DNA of 25,140 nt from positions 1 through 25,140 of the forward strand of contig JBALXS010000071.1 in assembly GCA_036960485.1 (NCBI GenBank), given 5' to 3'. A program made the position numbers and the translations under genes. Under the pieces are notes generated by a model. That model was not told the DNA's origin. It was given only the letters and a program-made list of their open reading frames with translations, and searched no databases. This stretch comes from Rs1 sp036960485. Its GTDB lineage: Bacteria > Pseudomonadota > Gammaproteobacteria > Pseudomonadales > Balneatricaceae. Positions 6,575-14,792 of the stretch are shown in pieces. Every line of letters begins with the position of its first letter. Position 1 is the stretch's first letter.

Positions 6575-7507
6575 CTAACCGATCGCTGCTTCGCTTGGAA
6601 GGACGCTCGTCAATGAATAATGTTCTAGTGCGAACTCTTCAAACACATCGATAAACTCTTGCGCCAACCCAGAAATAGGTCTGTTAACCGGTGCAATAAA
6701 GCCGAAGTACAAAGAAATGCTGGGCTCAAACGGGCGGCTGATTACACCTTTCTTTTCAAAAGCATGCGCGGTAAAAGCATCAACGACAGATACCCCTAAC
6801 CCTTGTTCTACCAGTGATGCAGCCATTGGTAATAGCAATGTTTCCACTCTTTCAATGGGTTGAGCATTGGCTTCTTTTAAAGCCGAATTTAACAAGAAGT
6901 GGATAATGGTGTTTTGCTCGCCAATTGAAATATAAGGTTGCTGATGTAAGTCAGCAGCGGTGACAACATCATAATCTTTAAATGGATGATCGGCTGGAGC
7001 GATGCAGCGACAGTCAACTTTGTAACAGGGTCCATACATAATCTCCTTGCTTTCTATCGGCAGCATAGTGATGCCAAGATCGAATTGTTGTGCGCCAACT
7101 CTGTTAACTAATTCTACTGATAAGTGAGGTGAGAATATCGCGCTAACTTCTTCTCTTACCTTCAAAAAATTGCTTAATACAACCGGTATCGTACTAAAGG
7201 CAAGAGCGGGCATAGAAGCGATACGTAACTTGCCGCGCTTCATGATGCGTATCTGTTCTGCGGCTTGGGATAGCTTTGTTAAACCTACAAGATGTAACTG
7301 TACTTCTCTATAAAAAGCGTGCGCTGCCTGAGTTGGATAAATACGACTATTGCGCCGATCAAACAAAGTAAAGCCTAGTTCACTTTCAAGATCTTTAATC
7401 ATTCGTGACACTGCCGGCTGAGAAACATGCAATATTCTCGAGGCATCGCTCATTGATCCGGTCAACATTACTGCTTTGAAAGTTGCTAACTGCTTAGAAT
7501 TTAACAT
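6575..7507 (-). CDS. LysR-family transcription regulator
   Basis: This is a 310-aa protein of normal LysR length. The N-terminal winged helix-turn-helix spans about residues 1-60, with the recognition region SQPAVSRMIKDLE and LGFTLFDRR. The effector-binding domain (about 90-300) has two periplasmic-binding-like lobes. The N-terminal pattern LNSKQLATFKAVMLTGSMSD resembles the OccR/NocR branch, which senses opines and amino-acid derivatives. The gene is transcribed away from the RidA/TRAP/dehydrogenase genes, with 122 bases between the start codons. That is the classic arrangement for a LysR activator of the divergent operon. The ligand is probably the imported amino compound, but the sequence does not identify it. 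No strong ribosome site precedes the ATG. Confidence 0.93.
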   Translation of the reverse strand: MLNSKQLATFKAVMLTGSMSDASRILHVSQPAVSRMIKDLESELGFTLFDRRNSRIYPTQAAHAFYREVQLHLVGLTKLSQAAEQIRIMKRGKLRIASMPALAFSTIPVVLSNFLKVREEVSAIFSPHLSVELVNRVGAQQFDLGITMLPIESKEIMYGPCYKVDCRCIAPADHPFKDYDVVTAADLHQQPYISIGEQNTIIHFLLNSALKEANAQPIERVETLLLPMAASLVEQGLGVSVVDAFTAHAFEKKGVISRPFEPSISLYFGFIAPVNRPISGLAQEFIDVFEEFALEHYSLTSVLPSEAAIG

Positions 7508-7629
7508 TTTTTATTAACCCATAACATTTATGTATTAACTGCTTAAATAATTGTATTGGATTTTATGGCTTAAAACTATCAATAATGTTTTCAGCAAATA
7601 AAATCATTTACCTCGAGGGAAAATAAATA
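7508..7629. promoter_or_regulatory. Divergent promoter region between the LysR gene and the RidA gene
   Basis: This 122-bp AT-rich region must hold both divergent promoters and the LysR site. Short dyads such as ACAT-TT-ATGT and TTAA-CTGC-TTAA lie at about 7525-7545. Neither is a clear T-N11-A LysR box, so no operator is assigned. GAGGG about ten bases before the ATG at 7630 is the likely ribosome site. Confidence 0.5.
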
Positions 7630-7983
7630 ATGACGATACAACGCTTCGATTCTAGCCAGCGCATGAGTCAAACAGTGATTCACAACCAGACAATTTACCT
7701 ATCAGGACAAGTACCTGCTGATGAATCTGTAGATATTAAGGCGCAAACACTTTGTACGTTGCAAAAAATTGATGCTTTGTTAAATCAGCAAAACTTGAAT
7801 ACCGACAGTTTGCTAACAGTCACTATTTATATTCGAGATATGAAAGATTTTAGCGCCATGAATGAAGTGTGGGATGCATGGTTTTCGCAACGAGCAGTAC
7901 CAGCCAGAGCTTGTGTAGAAGCCAAAATGGCAAGACCGACATTACTTGTAGAGATGTCTTGCATCGCCGCTATTTCTGTTTGA
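7630..7983 (+). CDS. RidA/YjgF-family protein (predicted imine deaminase)
   Basis: This is a 117-aa cytosolic protein of the trimeric RidA fold. The family hydrolyses reactive enamines and imines to ketones and ammonia. R93, in PARACVEAKM, and E108, in VEMSCIA, have the same 15-residue spacing as R105 and E120 of E. coli RidA, so the active site looks intact. It is shorter and more divergent than housekeeping RidA, consistent with an operon-specific subfamily. As first gene of an operon encoding a flavin amine dehydrogenase, it most likely processes the imine that enzyme releases. Substrate unknown. Confidence 0.9.
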   Translation: MTIQRFDSSQRMSQTVIHNQTIYLSGQVPADESVDIKAQTLCTLQKIDALLNQQNLNTDSLLTVTIYIRDMKDFSAMNEVWDAWFSQRAVPARACVEAKMARPTLLVEMSCIAAISV

Positions 7984-8023
7984 TTTATCTGTATAACAAA
8001 TCCAATAAAACAAGGTATAAAAA

Positions 8024-9007
8024 ATGAAAAAGACCCTCAAAAACATTACTAAAAGCATTGCCATTACGAGCATTGCTATTGCTAGTCAATTTAGTTTCGC
8101 AGCGCAGATTTGGGATATGCCAATGGCGTATACCGATAGTAATTTTCATACTCAAAACGCTAAGGCTTTTGCTGAAGCGGTAAAGATCGCCACCGGTGGT
8201 GAATTAGATATCAGAGTACACGGTGGTGGATCACTCTTTAAAGGAAGTGAAATCAAACGTGCCGTGCAAACAGGCCAGGCACAAATTGGCGAGCGAATCC
8301 TATCAGCCCACGCCAACGAGGATCCGTTGTTTGCTTTTGATTCTGTTCCTTTCTTAGCCACTTCTTTTGAAGAATCTGAAAAGTTACTAGTTGCTGCAAA
8401 ACCTGAATTGGAAAAGTTGTTAGATAAAAACAACTTAGTGCTACTTTATTCAGTACCTTGGCCTCCAGGTGGTTTCTACGCGAAGAAAGAATTGAACAGC
8501 ACTGCAGATTTAAAAGGCGTGAAGTTTCGCTCATACAACAGTGCAACTGCGCGCATGGCTGAACTATCTGGCGCTGTACCCGTACAAGTTGAAGCTTCAG
8601 AGTTAAGCCAGGCACTGGCTACCGGAGTTGCTGAATCTTTCGTCTCTTCAGGAGCCACAGGCTATGATCGAAAAGTATGGGAGCATTTAACTCATTGGTA
8701 TGATGTTAAAGTTTGGTTGCCACGCAATTATATTTTTGTAAACAAGCAAGCATGGAATGCGCTTGACGAAAGTACTAAAAACGTTGTGAAAGGGTTGTCA
8801 TTTATGGCTCAAAAAGCGGGTACTGCTCGCTCATCACAACTAGCCGGTTGGTACATAGAGCAGCTACAAAAAAATGGCATGACAGTTCAGCCAGCTGGTG
8901 ATCAGTTAAGTGCTGATTTTCAAAAAATTGGTAAAACAATGACTGCTGAATGGTTAGAAGCCGCCGGTGAAAGTGGTAAAGCTGTGGTTGAAGCTTACCG
9001 TAAATAA
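8024..9007 (+). CDS. dctP: TRAP transporter solute-binding protein (DctP family)
   Basis: This 327-aa protein has a signal peptide (lysine-rich start, hydrophobic core, cleavage near FSFA-AQIW). The mature part has the DctP fold. The conserved ligand-binding arginine is expected at R169, in LKGVKFRSYN, followed by PVQVEASELSQALATG, a hallmark of the family. It delivers its ligand to the DctQM permease encoded downstream. In TRAP proteins the arginine normally binds a carboxylate, so the ligand is probably an organic or amino acid. AAGG lies about eight bases before the ATG. Hairpins after the gene separate it from dctQ, which would allow a higher level of the binding protein. Confidence 0.95.
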   Translation: MKKTLKNITKSIAITSIAIASQFSFAAQIWDMPMAYTDSNFHTQNAKAFAEAVKIATGGELDIRVHGGGSLFKGSEIKRAVQTGQAQIGERILSAHANEDPLFAFDSVPFLATSFEESEKLLVAAKPELEKLLDKNNLVLLYSVPWPPGGFYAKKELNSTADLKGVKFRSYNSATARMAELSGAVPVQVEASELSQALATGVAESFVSSGATGYDRKVWEHLTHWYDVKVWLPRNYIFVNKQAWNALDESTKNVVKGLSFMAQKAGTARSSQLAGWYIEQLQKNGMTVQPAGDQLSADFQKIGKTMTAEWLEAAGESGKAVVEAYRK

Positions 9008-9016
9008 AGATCGCCA

Positions 9017-9034
9017 TAGCCGCTGTCGCGGCTA
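9017..9034 (+). terminator. Hairpin just after dctP
   Basis: TAGCCGC pairs with GCGGCTA around TGTC, followed by GTTTAATATAG. This compact GC-rich stem ten bases after the dctP stop probably stabilises the upstream mRNA or partly terminates transcription inside the operon. Confidence 0.55.
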
Positions 9035-9067
9035 GTTTAATATAGTTCTTTAAGCACTTATATATCA

Positions 9068-9100
9068 GGTTTTTACAGCTCCCATTTTGCTGTAAAAACC
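9068..9100 (+). terminator. 11-bp hairpin between dctP and dctQ
   Basis: GGTTTTTACAG (9068-9078) pairs perfectly with CTGTAAAAACC (9090-9100) across 11 bases, followed by TTCTTCT. With the hairpin at 9017-9034 it makes a tandem attenuator-like arrangement that can reduce transcription into dctQM relative to dctP. Confidence 0.6.
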
Positions 9101-9176
9101 TTCTTCTACTACCTCTGCGTAGTATCTAAGTACTAAGACAGTGTTGTCACTCCTCCTAAAAAGTAGAACTAATACT

Positions 9177-9743
9177 ATGACTATTGAATCTATTACTGTT
9201 GCAGCAACCAAAAAAACCAATATGGCGTTAGTTCGCGTTGTTCTCGATGCTATTTATAAAGCATCAGGAGCGCTAGCTGCATTCACACTGTTGGTAATGC
9301 TAATCATCATTATTATGCAAATGGCAAGTCGTTGGCTGGGCGTACAATTTCCAGGCTCCAATGATTATGCATCCTATTGCATGGCGGCTTCATCATTTTT
9401 CGCACTCGGCTACACCCTAAACCATAACGCACACATAAGAGTGAGCCTCGTTTTAAATTTCACCAGTGGTTTATTACGACGCTTATTAGATATTTGGTGC
9501 TTATCTATCGCATCGTTATTGGCGGGTTATCTAACTTATTACACCATTCGCAATGTGCATTTATCACACTTAATTAATGATATATCTCAAGGCCAAGATG
9601 CCACGCCACTGTGGATTCCCCAATCAGCGGTGATGATAGGTTCTGCCATTTTTACATTGGCTTTAGTCGATAAACTGCTGCAAGCAATTTTCATCGCTGG
9701 TAGCTCTGACTCTATTGAAGCAAAACAAGAGGAACTTAAATAA
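9177..9743 (+). CDS. dctQ: TRAP transporter small permease subunit (DctQ family)
   Basis: The 188-aa product from the ATG at 9177 has four hydrophobic segments: about 30-50, 70-90, 105-130 and 150-175. It has the DctQ-type sequence NDYASYCMAASSFFALGYTL and HIRVSL between helices 2 and 3. The frame also opens with GTG at 9141, but the added 12 residues and the lack of a ribosome site there make 9177 likelier. The stop overlaps the dctM start by one base (TAATG), so the two are translationally coupled. DctQ forms the membrane complex with DctM in Na+- or proton-driven uptake. Confidence 0.9.
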   Translation: MTIESITVAATKKTNMALVRVVLDAIYKASGALAAFTLLVMLIIIIMQMASRWLGVQFPGSNDYASYCMAASSFFALGYTLNHNAHIRVSLVLNFTSGLLRRLLDIWCLSIASLLAGYLTYYTIRNVHLSHLINDISQGQDATPLWIPQSAVMIGSAIFTLALVDKLLQAIFIAGSSDSIEAKQEELK

Positions 9744-11053
9744 TGGATCATCTAACGTTGACCGGTATCTTTATACTGGTGCTGTTTTTTTTACTCGGCA
9801 GTGGTGTCTGGATAGGTTTAGCACTGCTAGGTGCCGCTTATGTGGGGATGGAGCTCTTTACCACCCGCCCGGTTGGTGACGCTATGTTCACTGCTATTTG
9901 GTCTGCATCTTCTAGCTGGTCACTGACAGCACTTCCTTTGTTTATTTGGATGGGAGAAATTCTATTTCGAACCAAATTATCAGAAGACATGTTTAAGGGG
10001 TTGGCACCTTGGTTATCAGGATTACCAGGTGGGTTATTACACACTAATGTAGTAGGTTGCACAGTGTTTGCCGCCGTGTCTGGCTCTTCTGCCGCCACCT
10101 TAACCACTGTGGGGAAAATGTCGATACCCGAGCTTCGTCGCAGAGGTTATCCTGATTACATGGTGCTAGGTACTTTAGTTGGCGCATCCACATTAGGTTT
10201 GATGATTCCACCTTCATTAACGCTCATTGTGTACGGCGTTACGATCAATGAATCTATCTCTAAGCTGTTCATGGCAGGGGTGTTACCTGGTTTAGTGCTA
10301 GCGTCACTATTTATGGGTTACATTGTAGTTTGGTCTTTTGTTAAACCAGATGAAGTGCCTGAGAAAGAACCGGCGATGAGCTTTAAAGAAAAAGTTTATA
10401 ACTCACGTTTCTTGCTCCCTGTTATTGTACTGATCACGTTGGTGATAGGCACTATTTACACAGGGCTTGCTACCGCCACTGAATCAGCAACTTTTGGTGT
10501 TGTTGGCGCTTTAAGCTTAGCGCTAATTCAAGGTTCTTTATCATTTAAAACATTCACTGATAGTTTGTTAGGTGCTACGCGTACCTCGTGCATGATTGCG
10601 TTAATTTTAGCTGGCGCTGCATTTTTAGCATTGGCAATGGGCTTTACAGCGCTACCAACAACTCTTGCGCAATACATAGCATCTCTTGAGCTATCACCTT
10701 TGACACTCATCTTTGCTTTGATGTTATTTTATATTGTCATAGGGATGTTTTTAGATGGGATTTCATCGGTGGTACTGACCATGGCAGTGGTTGAACCGAT
10801 GATTCGCCAAGCGGGCATTGACTTAATTTGGTTTGGTATCTTCATTGTGGTTGTCGTTGAAATGGCGCAAATAACGCCACCCATTGGCTTCAATTTATTT
10901 GTGATGCAAGGGATGACTAAAAAGCCGATCGGCTATATCGCAAAAACGGCCTTTCCAATGTTTTTGCTGATGGTAGTTATGGTGTTGATATTAGTTATGC
11001 TGCCTGAATTGGCGACTTATTTACCCGATAACATGCAAACAACGCCTAGCTAG
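9743..11053 (+). CDS. dctM: TRAP transporter large permease subunit (DctM family)
   Basis: The 436-aa integral membrane protein has about 11 to 13 hydrophobic segments and the usual length of DctM. Typical stretches include ALPLFIWMGEILFRTKLSEDMF, AAVSGSSAATLTTVGKMSIPEL and the second inverted-half motif EMAQITPPIGFNLFVMQGM. It catalyses transport of the ligand delivered by the DctP protein. The start overlaps the dctQ stop, giving coupled translation. No truncation or frameshift is visible. Confidence 0.95.
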   Translation: MDHLTLTGIFILVLFFLLGSGVWIGLALLGAAYVGMELFTTRPVGDAMFTAIWSASSSWSLTALPLFIWMGEILFRTKLSEDMFKGLAPWLSGLPGGLLHTNVVGCTVFAAVSGSSAATLTTVGKMSIPELRRRGYPDYMVLGTLVGASTLGLMIPPSLTLIVYGVTINESISKLFMAGVLPGLVLASLFMGYIVVWSFVKPDEVPEKEPAMSFKEKVYNSRFLLPVIVLITLVIGTIYTGLATATESATFGVVGALSLALIQGSLSFKTFTDSLLGATRTSCMIALILAGAAFLALAMGFTALPTTLAQYIASLELSPLTLIFALMLFYIVIGMFLDGISSVVLTMAVVEPMIRQAGIDLIWFGIFIVVVVEMAQITPPIGFNLFVMQGMTKKPIGYIAKTAFPMFLLMVVMVLILVMLPELATYLPDNMQTTPS

Positions 11054-11164
11054 TTCCTCCTCAAACGAAGCTGTACTGAAAACAACAGCACCAGTAATTC
11101 AAGCGCTGAAAACATCTGCACTTGAATAGAACCCAACTTAGAACTTGAATCAAATATGCATACC

Positions 11165-11194
11165 AGCTGTTTTAAATAGTCATTTAGAACAGCT
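11165..11194 (+). terminator. 13-bp hairpin in the dctM to dehydrogenase spacer
   Basis: Bases 11165-11177 pair with 11182-11194, with one G-T wobble and the tetraloop AGTC. The next bases (TTGTAG) form only a poor U-tract. It is either a partial terminator or an RNA-stabilising stem, 48 bases before the ATG at 11242. Confidence 0.5.
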
Positions 11195-11241
11195 TTGTAG
11201 TGCTCAAACTGTGTGACCGCCATTAAATGGAGAAAAATAGC

Positions 11242-12513
11242 ATGACCGACCAACCCGCACATAATGATATTCAACCCCCTGCGCATGTAACTATAATAGG
11301 CGCGGGAATTATAGGCATGTCTTGTGCTGTGCAACTGCAACAACAAGGTTTTAAGGTAACAGTGATTGATCGCCTAGCGCCTGCTGAAGCAGCCTCTTAT
11401 GGCAATGCAGGAGTTTTCGCAGAATGTGGTTGTATACCTGTTGCAACACCAGGGTTCCTCTATCAATTACCCAAGCTATTACTTGATCCTAATGGCCCTA
11501 TTTCTATGCCGCTACGTTACTTGCCAAAGCTAGTTTCGTGGGGGACATCTTTCGCCTTAAATACACGGCCTAAGCAATTTGAACACATTAGTAAATCTTT
11601 AGCGGCCTTGTTAAAGGATGCCACTAAATTGCACTTGCAACAGGCAGAACTATGCGGTGCCCAAGCTTATGCTAAAGCCTCTCCCTATTATTATTTATAT
11701 AAAGACAGGTCAGCTTTTGATGCCGATAAACTGGCATGGGATACACGCCGTCAGTATGGGTGTGAATATGACCTGCTAGAAAGTAGCGATCTTTATACCC
11801 GTGAGCAGGCAGTCGGTAAAGCATTTAAATTTGCAGTTGCTCTGCATAATCATGGCTTTTCACCCAACCCAGCTAAGCTTGTTAAAACAATGGCTGAGTA
11901 CTTTTTAGCACAAGGGGGAGAGATACATACGGGCGAAGTAAAGACATTAGTGAAAGAGCATGGTTTAGTCACGCAAGTCATCACTGATAGAGAAATCTAT
12001 AAAGTCGATAAACTAGTGATAGCAGGGGGTGCGTGGTCAAGCAAGCTGGTAACACAATTAGGTCATAAAGTGCCGTTAGAGTCAGAGCGTGGCTATCATG
12101 TGCAGATTAAAAACCCGGGCATAGAGCTTAATTCACCCATTATGTTTACCCAAGGAAAATTAGTTGCGACGCCAATGCAAGATGGTATACGCCTAGCGGG
12201 ATTAGTTGAATTCAATGGTTTAAAAGCGGATGCGAATGAACAGTTTTGCCAGCGTTTACTGCATCATGCAAAATCATTGTTCCCAGGCATAGATACCCGT
12301 GAACACGTCACATGGATGGGCCATCGACCTTCGATTACTGATAGTTTACCTGTGATTGGGCAATGCCCAACTTTTACTAATGTCTGTTATGCCTTTGGCC
12401 ACCAACACATGGGGTTAACGCTAGGGCCTATTACGGGTAAAATAATTACTCAGTTGCTTTCAAACGTAGCAATTAAACTAGATTTAGATCCTTATCGCAT
12501 AGACAGGTTTTAG
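11242..12513 (+). CDS. FAD-dependent amine / D-amino-acid dehydrogenase (DadA type)
   Basis: This 423-aa flavoprotein belongs to the DAO superfamily. The ATG at 11242 is preferred because GGAGA lies about eight bases upstream; the frame also has an ATG at 11227. The FAD-binding motif GAGIIG lies at residues 20-25, followed by an acidic residue at the end of strand 2 (VTVIDR). A second FAD-contact region, KLVIAGGAWSSKL, and the C-terminal motif HRPSITDSLPVIG are typical of DadA-type dehydrogenases. The reaction would be oxidation of an amino acid or secondary amine to an imine, passing electrons to quinone or another acceptor. The RidA protein encoded in the same locus fits as the next step. 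D-amino acid, opine-like or N-alkyl amino acid substrates are all possible. Confidence 0.9.
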   Translation: MTDQPAHNDIQPPAHVTIIGAGIIGMSCAVQLQQQGFKVTVIDRLAPAEAASYGNAGVFAECGCIPVATPGFLYQLPKLLLDPNGPISMPLRYLPKLVSWGTSFALNTRPKQFEHISKSLAALLKDATKLHLQQAELCGAQAYAKASPYYYLYKDRSAFDADKLAWDTRRQYGCEYDLLESSDLYTREQAVGKAFKFAVALHNHGFSPNPAKLVKTMAEYFLAQGGEIHTGEVKTLVKEHGLVTQVITDREIYKVDKLVIAGGAWSSKLVTQLGHKVPLESERGYHVQIKNPGIELNSPIMFTQGKLVATPMQDGIRLAGLVEFNGLKADANEQFCQRLLHHAKSLFPGIDTREHVTWMGHRPSITDSLPVIGQCPTFTNVCYAFGHQHMGLTLGPITGKIITQLLSNVAIKLDLDPYRIDRF

Positions 12514-12666
12514 CTGTCCTGTAACTTATAGACTTCAAGCCAACGAAAAGTATTATTTGGTCGAATAGTTCATATTTGATAATAATAAATCAATGAGTTA
12601 GATGGGTTTAACTTTTTAATCGGGTAGTTTCAGTCAAAGATAAAGGATAACTGGCGTAAAATAGAG

Positions 12667-12678
12667 CCTTTATAAAGG
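12667..12678. repeat. 12-bp perfect palindrome between convergent genes
   Basis: CCTTTATAAAGG is self-complementary and lies in the 187-bp gap between the dehydrogenase stop and the end of the GGDEF gene. It is too short, and lacks the loop, to be a convincing terminator. No clearer terminator is visible in this gap. Confidence 0.35.
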
Positions 12679-12700
12679 ATTTATACTGTGTCTTTTTCGC

Positions 12701-14227
12701 TTAGCTGATTTCATATGTTGCTCCGCCTTTTGATTTTGCTAGGTACATAGCCGTATCTGCCTTTTGAATGATATCGTCAACACAGGAGATGTTATCATTG
12801 GATAAACTGATACCAATACTGGCACTGATTGAAACGGTATTGCCTTGTAAATTAAAAGGTTGGCAAAGCGAATTAATTATCTGTTGTGCGCTAGTAACAG
12901 ATATTTCAGCTGTGCAGTTATCTGCAATAAGAACGATAAATTCGTCGCCACCAATACGCGCCGCTAAATCACCTTTGCGGATTACTTTGCAGATGCGTGT
13001 AGCGACCAAATTCAGCAGTTCATCTCCTGCTTGATGACCCAGTGAATCATTGACGTGTTTAAAATGATCTAAATCCACAAACAAAGTGGCGAAAAGCGGG
13101 TTAGTTGGACAACTAAATAAGCTGTTGAGCTGGGTATAAAACATATGCCGATTAGGCAAGCCTGTGAGTGTATCGTAATTGGCTTGGTAATTTAGTTTTT
13201 CATGGCTTCTGATTCTTTGCATCGCACCACTGATGATAGCGCCCATTGCGCCAAGCACTTGAATCATACTTGTATCTTGTGTATTGACTTTTTTGGAAGC
13301 GGCGCTAAGAATCCCCACTATTTCCCCTTCAACGTTGATGGGAATACTTATTGAACTTCTCATCCCCATCTTGTATAAAATATTGTGTTCACTATTGGGA
13401 TTCAAAGATAAATCTGGGAAAAAAACAGGCTGCTTATCTATTAATATAAGTTCAAGGGAAGTACCTTTAGCGTTGATCAATCGCAGGCTTTCTTGCTCTT
13501 GTCCAGAGAGTACTTGTACTTCAAATGTGTGATCTTTAGCTTGATATCGTGCATAACTGACGCGTTGTGAAGGCATGATATTTTGTACTATTTTTTCACA
13601 AATCTGCATTATTTCAGACACGGATTTAACCGTTGATAATTGTTGGGCTAATTGGTTGAGGTTTTCTAATTGTGCTGCATAAGAATGAGCATTCTGCAGT
13701 GCTTGCTCGCGCTCCTGAAGCAACTTGTGGTGTTCTAAATAAGTAGAGACCAGCCGTGCAATAAGCACCAGCAGGGCCAGTGACCTATCATTAAACCCAG
13801 TAGGATCCTTAATAGCAGTATTGATAGCACCAATAGATTGACCATGTATGATGATAGGCGCGTTTATAATGCTGCGTATACCTTGCTTAAATAACATTTG
13901 TCCATCTAGTGTTTGCGTATGCGCGTCAATCACATGGTATTGAGCTACATGCTGTAGCACTGCCCAGCCAGTATAAGTGTTGTCAAGCGGCAGGCGTTTT
14001 CCCGCCGGTATTGCACTTTCAAAACTGTGTAGCGAGAAAACTTCCAGCATATTTTTTTCGGCATTAAGAAGCGTAACACTAGCGCGGTCGTTGGGGATCA
14101 GAGAGTTGAGGTTTTGTGTAAGTATTGAATAAACCATCTGTTCTGAAGAAGCACTGCTTACTTCATCAATAAAGCGGCCCAAAGCAATGGAAGTTTGTTC
14201 ATTAAAAGCTGTTGGCTTTGCTTGCAT
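12701..14227 (-). CDS. Diguanylate cyclase with two GAF domains
   Basis: This 508-aa soluble protein has GAF domain 1 at about 15-165, a short coiled coil at about 165-198, GAF domain 2 at about 200-340, and a GGDEF domain at about 345-508. The active-site motif GGDEF is intact at 426-430. The product-inhibition I-site RxxD is present at R417-D420, five residues before it. The conserved YDTLTGLPNR and DLDHFKHVND stretches are also present. It should make c-di-GMP from two GTP under control of a small ligand bound by the GAF domains. No EAL domain and no membrane anchor are present. The neighbours give no pathway clue. The ATG at 14227 has only a weak upstream GGA. Confidence 0.95.
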   Translation of the reverse strand: MQAKPTAFNEQTSIALGRFIDEVSSASSEQMVYSILTQNLNSLIPNDRASVTLLNAEKNMLEVFSLHSFESAIPAGKRLPLDNTYTGWAVLQHVAQYHVIDAHTQTLDGQMLFKQGIRSIINAPIIIHGQSIGAINTAIKDPTGFNDRSLALLVLIARLVSTYLEHHKLLQEREQALQNAHSYAAQLENLNQLAQQLSTVKSVSEIMQICEKIVQNIMPSQRVSYARYQAKDHTFEVQVLSGQEQESLRLINAKGTSLELILIDKQPVFFPDLSLNPNSEHNILYKMGMRSSISIPINVEGEIVGILSAASKKVNTQDTSMIQVLGAMGAIISGAMQRIRSHEKLNYQANYDTLTGLPNRHMFYTQLNSLFSCPTNPLFATLFVDLDHFKHVNDSLGHQAGDELLNLVATRICKVIRKGDLAARIGGDEFIVLIADNCTAEISVTSAQQIINSLCQPFNLQGNTVSISASIGISLSNDNISCVDDIIQKADTAMYLAKSKGGATYEIS

Positions 14228-14792
14228 ATTTTTAATATTCCATCAGGAAAAAACATTTATAAACAATCAGCATCCCTTGCTTTTAATATGATTATACACA
14301 TCTTTATTCTAATCTCATCTGGTTTTAATATTCAACAACACTAAATGTGTGATTTTTTTGTGATCAATTAGAGGCGTTTTTGAAATAATATAGAGCATAC
14401 TGCTATCTTATCCTCTGGAATCGCTTGGATATTAAACTCGAGATGTAAGCAAAAATAATCGCTGGTTCTGTATTGGATTCACCAGAGATAACAATCGTTA
14501 CATACCGAAATTCTCTATGCAGAAGCAGCTATAATAGAGATGACTTAGGCGGAGCTTAAATCATCCAAGGGTAAATTCTCCTTGCTGCGTAAGGTCTTTG
14601 ACTTTATGAAAAATACTTAGTATACCCCTCTTCGCGAAGCGAATTCGAGGTCACGAGAAAGCTTGCTGCGGGATTCTTGATTTGGAATTTGTAAGCTAAT
14701 CAGAAATTGCTATTAACATTGCAATAGCTGCCAGTAATAGATGCTCGCAATTGCTAACTTAGAGACTTATTATTAATTGGCCGCTCTTTACT
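14228..14792. other. 565-bp spacer with clustered palindromes, no gene found
   Basis: No coding region was found. Symmetric elements include ATACTTAGTAT near 14613, CTTCGCGAAG at 14630-14639 immediately followed by CGAATTCG at 14640-14647, and GCTATT-N8-AATAGC at 14709-14728. The 14709-14728 dyad lies about 65 bases after the nikL stop and could be a weak terminator for the nickel genes. The segment at about 14580-14690 is more GC-rich and palindromic than its surroundings and could be a remnant of a repetitive element. The GGDEF promoter should lie at about 14240-14400, but no clear box is seen. Confidence 0.5.

Noticed and set aside
8152..8658. Three minus-strand open frames inside dctP
   Set aside because: They are shadows of the strongly supported solute-binding protein gene and have no ribosome sites or family features.
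11050..11346. Minus-strand open frame over the dctM-dehydrogenase spacer
   Set aside because: It overlaps the start of the dehydrogenase gene, has no family features, and its spacer part is explained by the 13-bp hairpin.
14340..14370. Possible CRP site (TGTGATCAA) upstream of the GGDEF gene
   Set aside because: Only one half-site matches; the second TCACA arm is absent at the required spacing.
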